Positions 41,061-53,690 are shown, counted from the stretch's first letter. The stretch is DNA of 64,000 nucleotides from Tillandsia leiboldiana (GCA_029204045.2 JAQNDB010000096.1:62001-126000); one strand, 5' to 3'. Notes: generated by a model not told the origin, from the sequence alone. Numbers and translations: made by a program.

Positions 41061-44000
41061 TGTGATAACTCAAAATATTTTATTTTAATAAGTAGTCTAA
41101 AAGTGAATTTTTGACCTGGTGTTTGAATTCAGAAGACCTATGTTGATTTATTTAGTCAATTTCCAGTGTGCGAGTTGCACATTTTACGAGACAAAAGGCT
41201 ACTTTCCAATCCGGACGTGATCATGGAAATCCGAATTGACCGTTGCGATCGTCTCATCGAACTGAGCGAGATTAATATTCAGCACTTTCGATCCGACGGT
41301 CGGATCTTCCAGAAATCGAGGAAGAAGCGAGCAAATAACCACGATCAGTGTAACAGTGCTCGGTGCACAGTATAAATTAAGTTGATACTATAGGTGAACA
41401 GTAACCCTAGTTTTCGGAACCCCGACGGATCCAACGCTGACTAATTCGCTGTCTGGAAACCGATCATAGCACTTCAGGTAGTCGTTTCGAACGATTTCGG
41501 CGTTCTGGACGCAGTGGCACTGACGGAAATTCTGTTTGACGACTCTGGAATCTCGAAAAGCGCGAAAACTGTATTTTGACACAGTTATTATGGACCGAGA
41601 TTTTATCCGGGCAGTTTCGCGAAAATCAGAGATCGCTACCCGATAGGTCTCGTCGAGCCGGACGTCATGGCGCAGTCCATTTTCCGTTTCGACGATCGGA
41701 TCGCCTCGAAAAGCGTGAAATACAGCGAAAATGTGGGTTTTTGCACAATGATCCCCATAGTTTGTGCCTCGATTTGCGTGCCACTTCTGGGAGAGGGACC
41801 TAGATGTGACTAAAAGCTACTGAGATGGACCAAAACCTAAATTGTCAAAGGAGGAGGACTAAACTGCTATTGTGTATACACTATACATATACACGTATAG
41901 CTAGGGCTAGGGTTTTCCAAGCCTCAAACCTCGTAGCCCTCAGCCCTATAGCCGCCAGCTTCAACAGAATCCCTCCCTCAGCCGCTCCCCTCGGAACTAG
42001 CCCGCACCGGCCGCCGCCGCTCCGGTCGCCGGAGAAGTGAGGCCTCAAGAATCAACCTTCTCTCGGGTTGTTGGGAAGGAAGGGTGCGGGAAGGGCCTGG
42101 GCGATCAAGACTTGGTCCTGTGGAGTCCCTCGTGAAGCCGCATCCGAGCCTGAGTGGTCCCGGCCCGAACCGCCGCCGCGCGCCGCCGCGGCCAACCCCT
42201 TCTTCCACGGTTTTCCGGCGAGGTAAGTTCTTGAAACTTTCCCTTGCTTTCGGGCCTTTGGGCATGACCACAAGACTCCTGACACTGGGAGCAACCGATC
42301 GGATGCAGGCAGAGTCGGCGCCGCCGACCCGATCGCCGGCGGGAGCCATCCCATCAAATTGTCGTCTTCTCGGTCGACATCAGCGCCGCCGTGATCCGAC
42401 CGTCCAACTAAAGATCAGCACCGTTGGATCTGGCCCCCGTGACGACTGCAACCTCCCCACAAAACCCGAGGGAGATCGGACAAGGATCCCTCTCGCGCGG
42501 CCGAGCCCTAGAATCGGGAGAATTGACCCATCGCCGGAACCCCTCCGTCCGGCGCCGTCGCTCGTCCCCATCGCCGGCCATCACCACCAGAAGGTTCCTG
42601 GCACCACCAGGAAAACTTTGATCCAAGTCGCACCGGCCCGGGGTCCCACGGTCGGAATCCGCCATTGTTGACCGTCGGAGCTCCACCAAGCTCCGCCGCC
42701 GCGCGTCGCCGGCGACCTCAGACCTCCGGAAACGGTGCAGGTAGGCCTCTCTCATCATTTCGTGACCAATGGTGGTGTTGCATGGGAATCCTAACGTCAG
42801 GTTTGGAGTCTTTTCAGTTGCACCCGAAACGGCCTCGGTCTTCCCCTCCGGCCATCCCCGGCGACTCGGGCTCCTGCCGACCGTACAGGTGAGGTCTAAA
42901 TGCCCCACCCTTTCTCTCCAGCATTTTGGTTTGGCCCAGGAAACCTTTTGTGTTGGCTCCCCAACCTTGCGCCCGAGAGCATCACCTCGGGCTTGCCTCC
43001 GGCCGCCGCCGCCTCCGGCCGCCGGGGGCTCGACCCCACTTGCACCAAGCAGCTTCTGGGACCTCCATTTACCTGATGCTCCTCTTGGTAACAGGTCTGC
43101 ACCTGTGCTGCTCAAGAACACCCGACCCGAGCTTGGGCCTTTTGGGTGGTGCCGCTCCGGCAACTCCTCCGGCCGATCTCAGGCAAACCTCAGGTGAGCC
43201 CCGTTGTACATGGTCCATACTGATCACCATGCTCTAGTTAACTCTCGGATTGATCATGTATAGGTTAAGTTGTAGCGTAGTGGCTTGTTGAACTTAGTAG
43301 CTGTTGGGCCAACCTTGCCCTCGGGATCCGTGCCAGGCCAAACTTGTAAGCACGGCCCTGGTCTCGTCGTAATGAACACACTGAAATTTACGGATTTACT
43401 TTTGGATCCCGGATTGCAAGAACAAGTCGAAACAGTCAACTAACTTAATGTATTTAGACAAATTAAAAGTTATTATGGACCAAAATGTAAAATGAACATG
43501 CTAGCTCTCTTCAAACAGTGTTTTTACACTAACTGAACATTTTGTGAGAGTCCCGTGGACTCTCGTTGATCGGAAATCGGATTTGTATTCAATAAATCGA
43601 CGACATTGCTCCTTATTAGCATCGCATTACTGTTGTGTCATCGGGATGGGTTTGTGTGAGTCTATTACTGATTCTAGCCCTTGTTCAGGGCCCAGTTGTT
43701 CAGCGCCAGCCTCCCGGCAGTCTAGCGGGAGTTCGGGATCGGCCTACATTCAGGTGGGTTTTAATTCCTTGGTTCTAGCATCTAACTCTATCCTATTGGA
43801 CGGGGTCAATTCTAAGTATACTGGGGTTAAATATTGATGGGTGATGGCTTGTGCCTGTTAGTGGGGTGTTTTTACTTTATGCCTAGCCTCTAAATTCTAT
43901 CTTATTGGACGGGGTCTATTCTAAGTGTACTGGGGTTACCTAATGACGGGTGATAGCTTATGCATGTTAGTGGGTTCGCTATAATGACTAGCGTCGATTG

Positions 44001-45250
44001 CCGACGGTGTTCTTCTTTTTCAACCCATATATGTCAGCGGGCCACCTTCGAGTGCGCGCAGTATTACCTTGTTTTCGATTATGCACTTTACCTCATTTAC
44101 CTCATTACTCTTATTATTCTTATTGTGATACTGACATGATGGTGGTTACGGTTACTTGGCTCGAGGTTGCCACACGCGCACCCGCGGTTTGGCCACCGCA
44201 GAGGGTGCGCTTTTCCGGAAAAGAGGTCGTAGAACCCGTGTATACCCACGAGGTGACGTAGTGGGGGCCCCTTATTAGCTGTGGGGTTGAGGCGCCTAGG
44301 TGCGAGCGGAGCGACCCGCCGGTTTAGTTGTCCGGCGCGGTCGCGGTGTTGCAGGTACGGTATGGGGCCGTCGGTAGTGGACCGACGCGGCCGGGTATTA
44401 CAGGATGCAGGTGTACAGGTTGCCTTTCCTCCTTGGGAGGATGGTTGCTCCAGTTGTCTTCACGGTTTGTTTTACTATATTCTCCTGCTTTACTATTTCT
44501 GCGTCACTGACATCCCACTTCGTGACAGGGTCCAGACGGGGAGGGAGGTAGGCGCTGGTGAGGACGGGACAGGAGCAGCTGGGTCGCTGGGGACCCTGGA
44601 CTGTATTTATTCTTTTATTCTCGCTTTTCATTACTTTGTAGTTATGTGAGTGGTTCGCGATACCCTCGTGGGGTCGGCATGGATGTCGGTACGGGCTACA
44701 TTTAGTGCCCCTGGTGGAATATTTTTCCCTTTTATTTCTATCAGCCATTTAAAAATCAAAAAGGCAGAAGCCAAGAAAAGATTGCGAAAACTGTTTTTAA
44801 AATCTAAGTGTCGTGTGGGCACCGGTTCAAAACCCTGTGGATTTATGGATTGCGAAAGGGATTTCAAAACGTGTGGGTGGGCACCGCTTTCGAACTTGTG
44901 GATTTATGCTAATTTCGGAACTAGCTTTCAAAACGTAAGCGCCGGGTAGGCGCTCTTCCAAAACTGTGGATTTATCCTTTCAAATTGACCGGCCATAGGT
45001 TCTTCTGTTATTAGTTTAGAATGCTGGTTAATTGTTGTGATTGATTGGCTGTGTATGTTGGAGCATGTACTGAACGCTACGCCGTGCACATACAGGGGAG
45101 ACTCCGTCCGTTTGCAGAGTGATCCTGTATGTGTGGCGGGTCTGGGCACGTGCCGGGGAAGAGGGTTCTTTTAAACAAAAAAAAAATTTACACGTCAAAC
45201 ATTCGACTTTTATGAATCGTTTCCGCTAAAACAAACCCCGGGGCGTGACA
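41061..45250 (+). repeat. 3' LTR of the TR-GAG element (4190 bp)
   Basis: Near-identical to 34798-38998, with few substitutions and short indels, indicating recent insertion. Long hairpin at 45086-45134; nested GC hairpin at 44176-44210. It ends GGGGCGTGACA followed by CGGTA. Confidence 0.85.
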
Positions 45251-45568
45251 CGGTATTGGGCAAGAAGGAGAATTTATTTGCACCTGAGGAGGTGGGTACT
45301 CGACCCTGCATGTTTGGATTTCACTGCTTGGACTTGGTCGAGGTTTGAGTTATCAAGCGCTACCGATGCAAATCTTGCTTGTGAGGCAGAAGAATATGCA
45401 GTCAGGTTTTACCTTGAGTGAAGGTTCAGTGGTCCCTCATGATGAGTGAGTTGGGCCAATAGAGAGCCTGAGGATGAGTTCAGTATTCCGATCCCCATTT
45501 GCTTGAGATACCTCCTGAGTTGTGGATTTATCCTGGTTTCGAGGACGAACATTTTTAAGGAGGGGGAG
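45251..45568 (+). other. 3' end of the B2 interior
   Basis: Continuation of B2 after the TR-GAG insertion. It contains GGTTTCGAGGACGAAC (about 45535-45550), the decayed 3' stem-loop, and the polypurine tract AAGGAGGGGGAG (45558-45569 region) before the LTR. Confidence 0.7.
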
Positions 45569-48320
45569 TGTAGAGTACCGGGACTTGTAGAGTGTACCGA
45601 CCTCGCAAGATGGCGTGGTGCGGAGAATCGCCTTGGGCGTGTTCCATATATGTTTACAGATGAGTTCGTGAGGTTTCGGACTGGTGCGGAGACCCCGAAG
45701 GCGAAATGTGAGTTGAGTCGGCAGTTATGGGAGACGGTTTTTGGATTGAGCACATTGACTCTACGGTTGAGCTTTCTGAGGGGAAAACTTTGGACATGTG
45801 TATTTTAAGATTAACAGCGGAGTTCGGGAAGTTCCGGACTGATGCGGAGGCCCCGAGGGCAAAAAGTGAATTGGAGGTTGGCTTAAAATGGATTATTTAA
45901 TTAATTAATCTGTTAAGTGTTGCTTGTGAAGGAAATTAGAGAAGAAAGAGTAAACGAAAGAAAAAGGAATTAAAAGAGGGTGGATTGGTGTTAGNNNNNN
46001 NNNNNNNNNNNNNNNNNNNNNNNNNNNNNNNNNNNNNNNNNNNNNNNNNNNNNNNNNNNNNNNNNNNNNNNNNNNNNNNNNNNNNNNNNNNNNNCGACGC
46101 TGTCGAGGTAGATCCACGCGGTGTTTTTGCGGTATTTTTGGCACACTTTTGGGGCTTTCTTTTGGACATTGAATTGACCCCTTGTTCTATCTGTGTTAGG
46201 GACCGAACTTTTACTGCTTTTTCCGTGTTGCGTGCGGACCCCGACGGCGTGCTCCGTTTTGCGTGCGGACTCCTTGCGGCGTGCACCGTTTGTCTTTGCG
46301 GACTGCGTTTTGAGCGGCAGGTTTCGGCACCGCTACTCCGTTTTGCGTGCGTACGTTCCACGCCGGAGCGTCATTTTTTGCTGCGGACTCTGACGGCATG
46401 CAACCGTTTTGCGTGCGGACTCCGTTTTGTTGGGCGGACTCCTGTGGAGGCAAGGTATTCGTGTGGAGGCCAATTGCAAGTGTCTACGAGCAATTGTATT
46501 TTTGGCAAACGGAGGTGGGTGTCCTTATCTCCAAGTTTTATAGAGTTACTGTACATAATTCTACTGATGTAGGCATGCATGATAGTTTATTTTCTTGTGT
46601 ATGGTCAGTAGATTGTAGGGATTGTTATTCCTTTTATCTTCTGTTAATATAGTTTATCTTGGAACTTGACCTAGCACCCCCGTCATATGTTGCATGTGTA
46701 ACCAGACCAGTAGAAACGCCTCACTTGGGCTAGGGTTATTTATGTTTACACCCAAACGTTTTCTATTCCTGGACATAGTGTTATCGCTCTCCGCCGGGGT
46801 AGTGGGCCGAGAGGTCGGAACTTTCTTTTAGTGTGGTGCATTTGCACTCGTGCTTGGAGCAGAGTGGAGTCTGGTAGTTTGTATGGGTCGCTTATCTCTG
46901 TGCCGGGAGCCGTTTGGGTAAACGGTAGTGCCGGGAGGTCTCGTTCCCTGTTGTGTGCTGTCGTGGGAGGGAGCCGTTGAGCAGACGGTAGTCCCGGGCC
47001 GTCGAGTATCTTCCGGTCAGTGTTGTTGGGGAACCGTTGGGGTTGACGGTGGTCCCAGGTCGTTGAGTGTTTTCCGACAGTAATGTAGCCTGAAGTGTGG
47101 GTCGGTCCCTGGCTGTGGAGTCCTCCAGCCAGTGTGCTTTGTGCTGCGAGCTGTTTGAGAGGCTAGTGTCTCGTCTTCGTGTGAGCTGATCAGCTGAGTC
47201 GTCGAGAGTGCTCCGACTGTTGTGCGAGATATTTAGGGATCTTGAGTCCTACCGTTCTGGGAGTGAGCGTGGAATTTTGACTATAGCCTGCATATGCCAA
47301 TGTTTGATACTCTATGCCGCGCCGTTTTCCTCCTCAGTGGAGTCGCGCCCCCGAGATGTCGCTGTGGATACGATGGTTGGCCTGTTGGTGCAGTTTTCGC
47401 AGTGGATGCAATGATGGCCTGTTGAGGCAGTTTTGCGCGAGGGGTGAGTTAGTCGGACAGGACGCCCCACGTAAATCCCGTCCTCATGTGGATGTGTGGT
47501 AGGGGGCAGGTGCGTTCCTAGTCGACAGGCGCAGGCTGGACTGGACCTATGAGGCAGTCAGTTCGTTTGGGTCGATTGAGCACCATGGGTGCGAGTGGTC
47601 ACTTTACTTTCATCTGTTCCACTTTTTGAGCATCTAGATAGAGGCATGGTAGCTGTAGATAGCTCCATCTTTTTTCTTGTTCTGATTTTATTGCACTGTT
47701 ATCTTTTGCCTCTAGTAGACTTAGTGGGCAGACCGTTGGGCTTGTTGACGGCACCCACTGAGAACTACTGTGGGAAGTAGTTCTCACACCCATCGTGTTG
47801 TCTTTTCCCCAGGACTTCTTCTCCTGTTCCTGTGCTCCTGTTGCTGATCCTTCTGACCGAGGCGAGGGAGTCGCGAGCTAGTTCCCTACCCGTCGTTGGA
47901 GTGTAGCGGAACCCTTCAGTGGAAAGCTTTGTAGGTAGACTAGTTTAGCTACTTTTACCTCTGTTGAGAGAACTTTGTTGTGAGGTATAGAGTTGTACTT
48001 TATTTTACAGTTTGAGAGCCTGTTGTAGTGAGGATATTTTGTATTGAGGGCTTGTACACTGATTATTATTGGAGATATTTCCCTTTTGGGTTTTGTATCA
48101 GAGGACTTTTATTCGATCGTATTCGGGGAGATAGTTATTGTATTATTTTCAGTTGTACAGTGATTGGATTTTAGTTTTTCAGTAGTTACTTTCAGCTCTG
48201 ATATCTGTATACTGTAGTTGTTTCTTTTGCAGGTTAGACGCTTCGTCTGTACGGCAGTTTCCGTACAGATGGCGGATCTGTTAGCGAGCCCGGGGTCGCA
48301 GTTTCGACCCCAGGGCGTGA
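45569..48320 (+). repeat. 3' LTR of element B2
   Basis: Starts TGTAGAGTACCGGG after the polypurine tract and ends CAGGGCGTGA, lacking the final CA. It contains a short, diverged version of the B minisatellite (about 46220-46450), three CCGT...ACGG repeat units (about 46910-47080), the double hairpin (47720-47785), and the TCTGTACGG/CCGTACAGA hairpin (48246-48269). It is a diverged relative of the B LTR in the opposite orientation. It includes a 100-base assembly gap. Confidence 0.75.
45995..46094. other. Assembly gap, 100 N
   Basis: Exactly 100 undetermined bases inside the B2 3' LTR, so the true length here is probably unknown. Translations crossing it are meaningless. Confidence 0.98.
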
Positions 48321-48639
48321 ATTGGTAGTAGGACTGGGGTACCTCAACGCATCGCAAGACTTTGGTTGCTGACTGCTCTCACACCGTCAGAGGTGGTCCG
48401 CGAACCAGTGGGGTCATAACAGGGAACTCCAAGTAGAGGAGCAGGCTTACTCATGTTAGTTTCGATCAAGATGGACGGAACGGTAGGGTTGCCGGGCGGG
48501 TCGAGCCCGTCGTCTGTCTGAAATCTTAGGGCGGTTCCGTCCGGTAGTTTTTCGTTCAGGGGTACCACCGGTTTCGCCAAGAGATTATGGCGTTTCGCAT
48601 GTCATCGTTCGGGGATGGATTATTGAGCGCCCCAACGGT
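48321..48639 (+). pseudogene. Reverse transcriptase relic of a collapsed gypsy element
   Basis: A frame from about 48599 reads MSSFGDGLLSAPTVF and continues after the Tekay insertion with VGVMIKVSRPFL. This matches VMPFGLTNAPAAFMDLMNRVF of the intact RT. Upstream sequence (from about 48555) is consistent with the GYHQL region but frame-shifted. This is the 5' part of the pol relic that resumes at 58840. Confidence 0.65.
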
Positions 48640-48644
48640 GTTCG

Positions 48645-51135
48645 TGGAGTACACTGAACTTTATCAAATTGCGAAGTTCGAGTGTGTGGAGGGTTGAATG
48701 ATACCCTTAGAATGTTTTTGTAAGCTTCCGGAGGGTCCTAGAAGGTTCCCGGAGAGTTTGGGCGCAAATCGGAAATCTTCGAAAATTTTGAAATTTTGGG
48801 TTTTTGGCTTCGGGATCCGGATCGGATAGGGGCGATCCGGATCGTCCCCCCCGAAACTGGAAATTCCACGTTCGGGATCCGGATCGGATAGGGGCAATCC
48901 GGATCGTCCGCGCGAAACTGGAAATTCCACGTTCGGGATCCGGATCGGTTGGGTGCAGTCCGGATCGTGCGAGTCTGGACAGCACAGTAAGAAATGTAAT
49001 AACATTTCTTGCAAGGGTCTTTTAGGATTTTGTTACATTGGGTTTTTACCCCCTTCACTCTTCTTTTCCTCTCATTTGGAGAGAGCAAGAGAAAGTGTTA
49101 GAGAGAGTGAGAGGGAGAGAGAAATCTTGAATTTCCTTCTCCAACACATCTCACTATTTGGATTCTTCTTCAACCTCCTCTTCTCCACCATTGAAGCTTG
49201 CCACAAGAGCTTGGAGGAAGGCTAGAACTTGAAGAAGAAGGAAGTTTGGACCTATTGTGCCTATCCTTTGCTTTTCCAAGGTGGGATTTGAGCTAAAAGA
49301 GGTTTGGAACACTTCTTTTTCCTTTCTTTTGGGATTTTGAAGGAAAACCTAGGTTTTGGAAAACTAGGGTTTATTTTGGGGCTTTTTGATTTATAGCTTT
49401 TGGGGTGGAATTGATGGGTGTAGAACACTCTTGTAGGTTGGTTTTGAAGCTTTTCTTGTTTGGATTGCAAGATTTAGCAAGATTTCTCAACCTAAGGTAT
49501 TTTCCACCTATTTTCCTTATGATTTTAAGGGATTTGTGATTAGGGTTTTGTGATGTTTTGACCCTTTGGAAACTTCTCTTAGGGCATAAGAGGAAGTGTG
49601 GGCTTCTTGGTTGGGATCCTTCACAAGGATTTGGCAACTATCCGGTGGGTCTGACCTCACCGAAATGGGTGAACTCCCCCTATGTCTTCTATAGACTTTT
49701 AGGGCATCATTGCTATATTAAACATGCATCGTTTGATTTATCATGATTTATGATCATGCATTTGAACCCCTTCATGTGTAGAAAATTTCATACTCTATGT
49801 AGTAGAGGTAAACATTGTAGGTGCATGGGCACTTTGAGGGGGGATTGAATAGGAATTTTCGTGAACTTAAGCTTTTGGATATGAATAGAGAATAACTATA
49901 CATGTTATAGAATTATTGAGATATGTTATGCATATGGTCATGAAGAAAATGGACATTATGACATTAGTGCCATCTAGTGTAGTGAGATACAAGTAAGTAG
50001 AAAACTTCTAAACTTGTACAATCAAGATGAAATAGTGAGATTCCATGTTTGAGACATGAGGACAACTTGTAAATGTTTTACTCTTTCATTATGCAAAATT
50101 AATGTTAATATTGTACATGAAACATTGACACTTGGGATACTATACCCCGACCTAAAGGTCGATGATGCTTTTCCGTGTTTTAGACACGATGACTTGCTAT
50201 TCCGTGTTTCAGACACGATGATCGAGACTTGCTTGCTTGCCGTTTGTGCTCATTCGCACATGCTTGGTAGGGTCGCTCCCTCCAAGCCGGCACTCCGGAG
50301 TTGGCCATTTGCGACATTATGATCGCCGTGCGGGATTGGGTGCCGATTGGGACGCCGTTGGTTTGGCATAGCTCCTTGGGGGGTGCCACCACGGGACCAT
50401 GAGGCGTGGCTCAAGCTTAGACTCAAAGAAAGTCTTCAAGAGAAAAGGATTAAGTTAACCAAACTTAACATTGAATATCACAAAGATGATACATTAATGG
50501 TAGTTGGACATACATGATAGATTCATATCATCATCACCTTGTACATGAGCATAGAGGCATGATAGTAGTAGAGTACTTTACTTTACTTCAGTTGTTTATT
50601 TTCTGCATTTCATTCCAGCAGTTTACTATCTTATGCCTCAGTTGACCTAGTGGTGTATTTCGCTTCTCGTCGGCGGCTTACCCACTGGGAACTATTGTTA
50701 ATAGTTCTCACCCCATTTGGATGTTGTTTTTCAGAGCCATCCGCAGCGGAAGGGCTCGGGACCGTGGCAAGGGGTTATCGCATAGCTAGCTATTCCCCGT
50801 CGGACCACTCGAGGTGGTTACAGGACACCTTTTCCTTTGTTTGTTAGAGAAGGGTTGGTGTATTTTGGCATAGAAACCACCCATGTATTTTGATAAGTTG
50901 TATTTAAGGGAACTACATGTGTATTTTGGATTTAACTTCTGTATGATAGTTGTTATCTACTTCCTCTTTATGTATAGTTTAGTTGTGTTGTGCTCTGATT
51001 ACTAGTAGGATGTGTATTTATTGCCTTCCTTCCGCTTGTTGTTGTAGACGCCTTGTGTGTACCGAGGGTACCTTGTGCACACGCGGGTCTGTGCACGTGC
51101 TGGGGTAGGCTTCCGCTGGGGCCTGGGGCGTGACA
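48645..51135 (+). repeat. 5' LTR of the Tekay-like element (2491 bp)
   Basis: Starts TGGAGTACACTGAAC and ends GGGGCGTGACA. It has three 61-bp repeats with GGGATCCGGATC and ATCCGGATCGT (48809-48970), an AT-rich central part, the double hairpin (50646-50709), and GGGTCTG near the end. The right LTR starts TGTAGTACACTG. Confidence 0.92.
48809..48970 (+). promoter_or_regulatory. Three 61-bp repeats with GATCCGGATC palindromes
   Basis: Units begin at 48809, 48870 and 48931, each with TTCGGGATCCGGATC, about ten bases, then TCCGGATCGT. The same plan occurs in the copia LTR at 4030-4335. A copy lies in the right LTR at about 56507-56670. Enhancer function is inferred from position and repetition. 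Confidence 0.55.
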
Positions 51136-51142
51136 GATTATT

Positions 51143-51155
51143 TGGTATCAGAGCC
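51143..51155 (+). other. Primer-binding site of the Tekay-like element
   Basis: TGGTATCAGAGCC, exact complement of the 3' end of initiator tRNA-Met, seven bases after the LTR. Confidence 0.9.
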
Positions 51156-51476
51156 TAGGTTAAGTCTTAGTGGACCTAGCAAACCTTAGGCTGGTTGGAC
51201 TATAAGGATTTAGAACGCGAGAGACGGGGTCTATATGATTACTGGCGAAAGTAACATGATTGGGTCAATACTATAACTTCATAAGAGTTGGAGTTGATCG
51301 AAGTGATTGCACCTTCTATTTCCTTGGAAGGTCTGGTTGGCGACCGACAACCTGACATCGGGAAATAATTGTGGCATGCTTCATTTGCTTTCGCATGATT
51401 GGGATTTGTTTTGAGTGGGGATGCGTTTCGCGTTGGTTATCCTAACCTACGCATTTTATGCCTGTTACAGTTTGTT

Positions 51477-51878
51477 ATGCCTACGACTCGCTCCATGACG
51501 GCCGAGGAGGCCGATGCGGAGACATCCGCTACTTCCGGATCCATGAGGTCCGAGATTTGAGAGAGCAGCTGGCTATGCTAGCTGATGTAGTGGAGCGGCA
51601 GTCGGCTGCGGCGCGAGAGCAGGCTGAGGCTTCACGTCGGCAGGATGCAAGGATGCAGAGGTGGAAGCTCTTTTGACCCAGCAGTTGGCGGCAAGGGGAA
51701 CTCAAGACCCTTCGCAAACCACTCGTGCAACAACGGGAGCACATGGGTGGAGTGACCGATGCACTTCGACCTGAGGTGCCCGAGCCTTCACATCACACTC
51801 CGAGTGCTGGGTGCCGGGAAGAGGTTGTGATGTCACCAGCCAGTTCAGACTCCACCGCGAGGACGGGTTTTACCTATT
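51477..51878 (+). pseudogene. Gag N-terminus, frame-broken
   Basis: An ATG at 51477 opens MPTTRSMTAEEADAETSATS, the expected gag start. The frame stops at about 51570, and a shifted frame continues with REQLAMLADVVERQSAAARE, an alpha-helical, coiled-coil-like segment. A further shift is needed to reach the main gag frame. These are ordinary inactivating indels. Confidence 0.65.
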
Positions 51879-53027
51879 ATGGTAGCAGGAGAAGAGCGGG
51901 ACCGACTCATGGCTCGTTTGAAGGAATTCCGGGAATCCAAGCCCCGGACATATGATGGAGAGAAACCCGACTATTGGGTTTTTGAGAAGTGGATTCTACA
52001 CATGGAGAAACTTTTCCACGATACCTTCGTAGCGGAGGGAGACCGGGTGTGGTTGGCAACACACCACCTCGAGGGCGATGCTTACCAGTGGTGGACGGAC
52101 ATTCGAGATGACCCCACGACCGATTTGGCAGCAATCACATGGCCGCGGTTCAAGAAGATGCTCGCAATGAAGTATTTTCCGGCGAGCGCAAAAAGGCAAA
52201 TGGAAAGAGACCTCCGCACCTTGAGGCAAGGAGACAAAACCGTGGCAGAGCACGAGAGGGAATTTACTCGACTACTTAACTGTATTCCGCACGTTGTGAG
52301 GGACGACGAGGACAAGGCCCGTATGTTCGAGAACGGCCTTAGACCGTCCATTTTCAGATTGGTTCAGACCCTAAACCTCCAAACCTACCGGGAGGTTGTG
52401 GACCGTGCCTTGATAGTGGAGAAAGGCGCGGAGATTGCTAGGAAAAGAGAGAAGCTCTTGATAGAACGCGAGGCAAGAGGACGGCAACCGAGGGCGCAAG
52501 TCATAAGCCTTATTCGAAGAAACCGCCGAAGCACCCGAGGAGCCAGTCTGGAGGACGCGGCTCATCTTCACACCGGGGAGGACCTGACCGTCGGCGGCCC
52601 CCCGCGTTGCGTGATTTGTGGTGGACCCCATGTGCCGCCGCAATGCCCGCAGCGTGGAGGCAAGTGCTACCTTTGTGGTCAGGAGGGCCACTTTCGATCA
52701 GAGTGCCCGCGAGGCTCGACACCGACACCTTCATCAGCATCGGCACCAGTTATTCCAGGACAGGTGACCCCACCCACCTACTCTCAGTCAGGGCGACCAC
52801 CGGCGTCGCGACAGTACGAGGGGCCACGGCAGGCTCCGAGTGGGCGCATGTATGCGGCCCAAACTGAGGAGGCTTCAGCGGCAGAGGACGTCGTTGCAGG
52901 TATTATCTTGATTCATAGCATTCGAGTTCGAGCTTTATTTGACACTGGTGCATCTCATTCATACATTGACCGGCTGTTTGCCGAGTTGCATGGCATTGAG
53001 TTAGTTCCTACCTTGCATCCGGGATGA
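51879..53027 (+). CDS. gag: Gag capsid domain, zinc knuckles and protease start
   Basis: A 382-codon frame. Residues 20-165 form the retrotransposon gag domain, with WWTDIRDD at 71-78, WPRFKKMLAMKYFP at 88-101 and ENGLRPSIF at 151-159. A basic linker leads to two CCHC motifs: C244/C247/H251/C256 and C263/C266/H271/C276. The protease active site is D355-T-G-A-S359. The frame ends at a TGA at 53025-53027 inside the protease. Sequence after the stop (53049 on) continues in the same frame, so this is a nonsense mutation and not a natural gag end. The first ATG at 51879 is internal, since the real N-terminus lies upstream in broken frames. Gag packages the RNA; protease cleaves the polyprotein. 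Confidence 0.85.
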   Translation: MVAGEERDRLMARLKEFRESKPRTYDGEKPDYWVFEKWILHMEKLFHDTFVAEGDRVWLATHHLEGDAYQWWTDIRDDPTTDLAAITWPRFKKMLAMKYFPASAKRQMERDLRTLRQGDKTVAEHEREFTRLLNCIPHVVRDDEDKARMFENGLRPSIFRLVQTLNLQTYREVVDRALIVEKGAEIARKREKLLIEREARGRQPRAQVISLIRRNRRSTRGASLEDAAHLHTGEDLTVGGPPRCVICGGPHVPPQCPQRGGKCYLCGQEGHFRSECPRGSTPTPSSASAPVIPGQVTPPTYSQSGRPPASRQYEGPRQAPSGRMYAAQTEEASAAEDVVAGIILIHSIRVRALFDTGASHSYIDRLFAELHGIELVPTLHPG

Positions 53028-53354
53028 GTCTTAGTTCCCGATCATACTTTGGAGATTCGGGAGTTTTCCCCTAGTTGTCCTATTAGGATTGGGGATTGGA
53101 TTTTGCCTGCAGATTTGTTGGCCCTCCATCGACTTGGAGAATTCGATGTGGTATTGGGCATGGATTGGCTCACAAGATATCACGCTACCATTGATTGTGA
53201 GAATCGACTCGTGAAGTTTCGAGAACCGGGACAGGAGGAAATTGTGTTCAGAGGCTGCAAAAGTTCACTGTTTGCGATGACTATCTCTTCCACCAGAGCA
53301 AAACAATTGATTAGGAGTGGATGTGTCCGCCTACTTGGCTACTATTGTGGATAG
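53028..53354 (+). pseudogene. Protease C-terminal part, after the in-frame stop
   Basis: Same frame as gag. FDVVLGMDWLTRYHATIDC and PGQEEIVFRGC are the conserved link from protease to RT. The frame then runs out near 53350, while the RT frame (starting 53317) takes over one base off, showing a frameshift at about 53320. Confidence 0.8.
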
Positions 53355-53690
53355 GAGCTGTGAGACTCTGAGAGTGGAGGATATCCCAGTTGTGCGAGAG
53401 TTTGCTGATGTGTTCCCGGCAGAGCTACCGGGGATGCCTCCTGATAGAGAGATCGAGTTTGTGGTGGATCTGATCCCTGGAACTACCCTAATCTCGAAAG
53501 CACCATATAGGATGGCACCGGCAGAGTTAAAAGAGCTCAAGGCACAGCTTCAAGACTTGTTGGAAAAAGGCTTCATCCGACCGAGCGTTTCACCTTGGGG
53601 AGCACCAGTTTTGTTCGTCAAGAAAAATGATGGATCGCTTCGCCTTTGCGTGGACTATCGCGAGCTTAACAAGGTCACAATTAGAATAAG
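53317..53690 (+). pseudogene. pol: RT fingers region
   Basis: Encodes the start of RT: a VREFADVFPAELPGMPPDRE motif, then KAPYRMAPAELKELKAQL, GFIRPSVSPWGAPVLFVKK and LCVDYRELNKVT. It loses frame near 53687, just before the PLPRIDDL motif. An adenine-rich indel there is likely. Confidence 0.85.

Larger units (their letters stand above)
34798..45250 (+). mobile_element. Young non-autonomous LTR element with its own gag-like gene (TR-GAG type)
   Basis: Two near-identical LTRs (4201 and 4190 bp) flank only 2.06 kb of interior. Flanks are CGATA (34793-34797) and CGGTA (45251-45255), a 5-bp target duplication with one change. The interior has a primer-binding site (39006-39018), a G-rich leader, a gag-like reading frame with zinc knuckles, and the 3' stem-loop. 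Protease, RT, RNase H and integrase are absent. This matches the class described as TR-GAG. It split element B2. The LTRs carry all family A modules, so family A autonomous relatives are the likely helpers. Confidence 0.85.
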
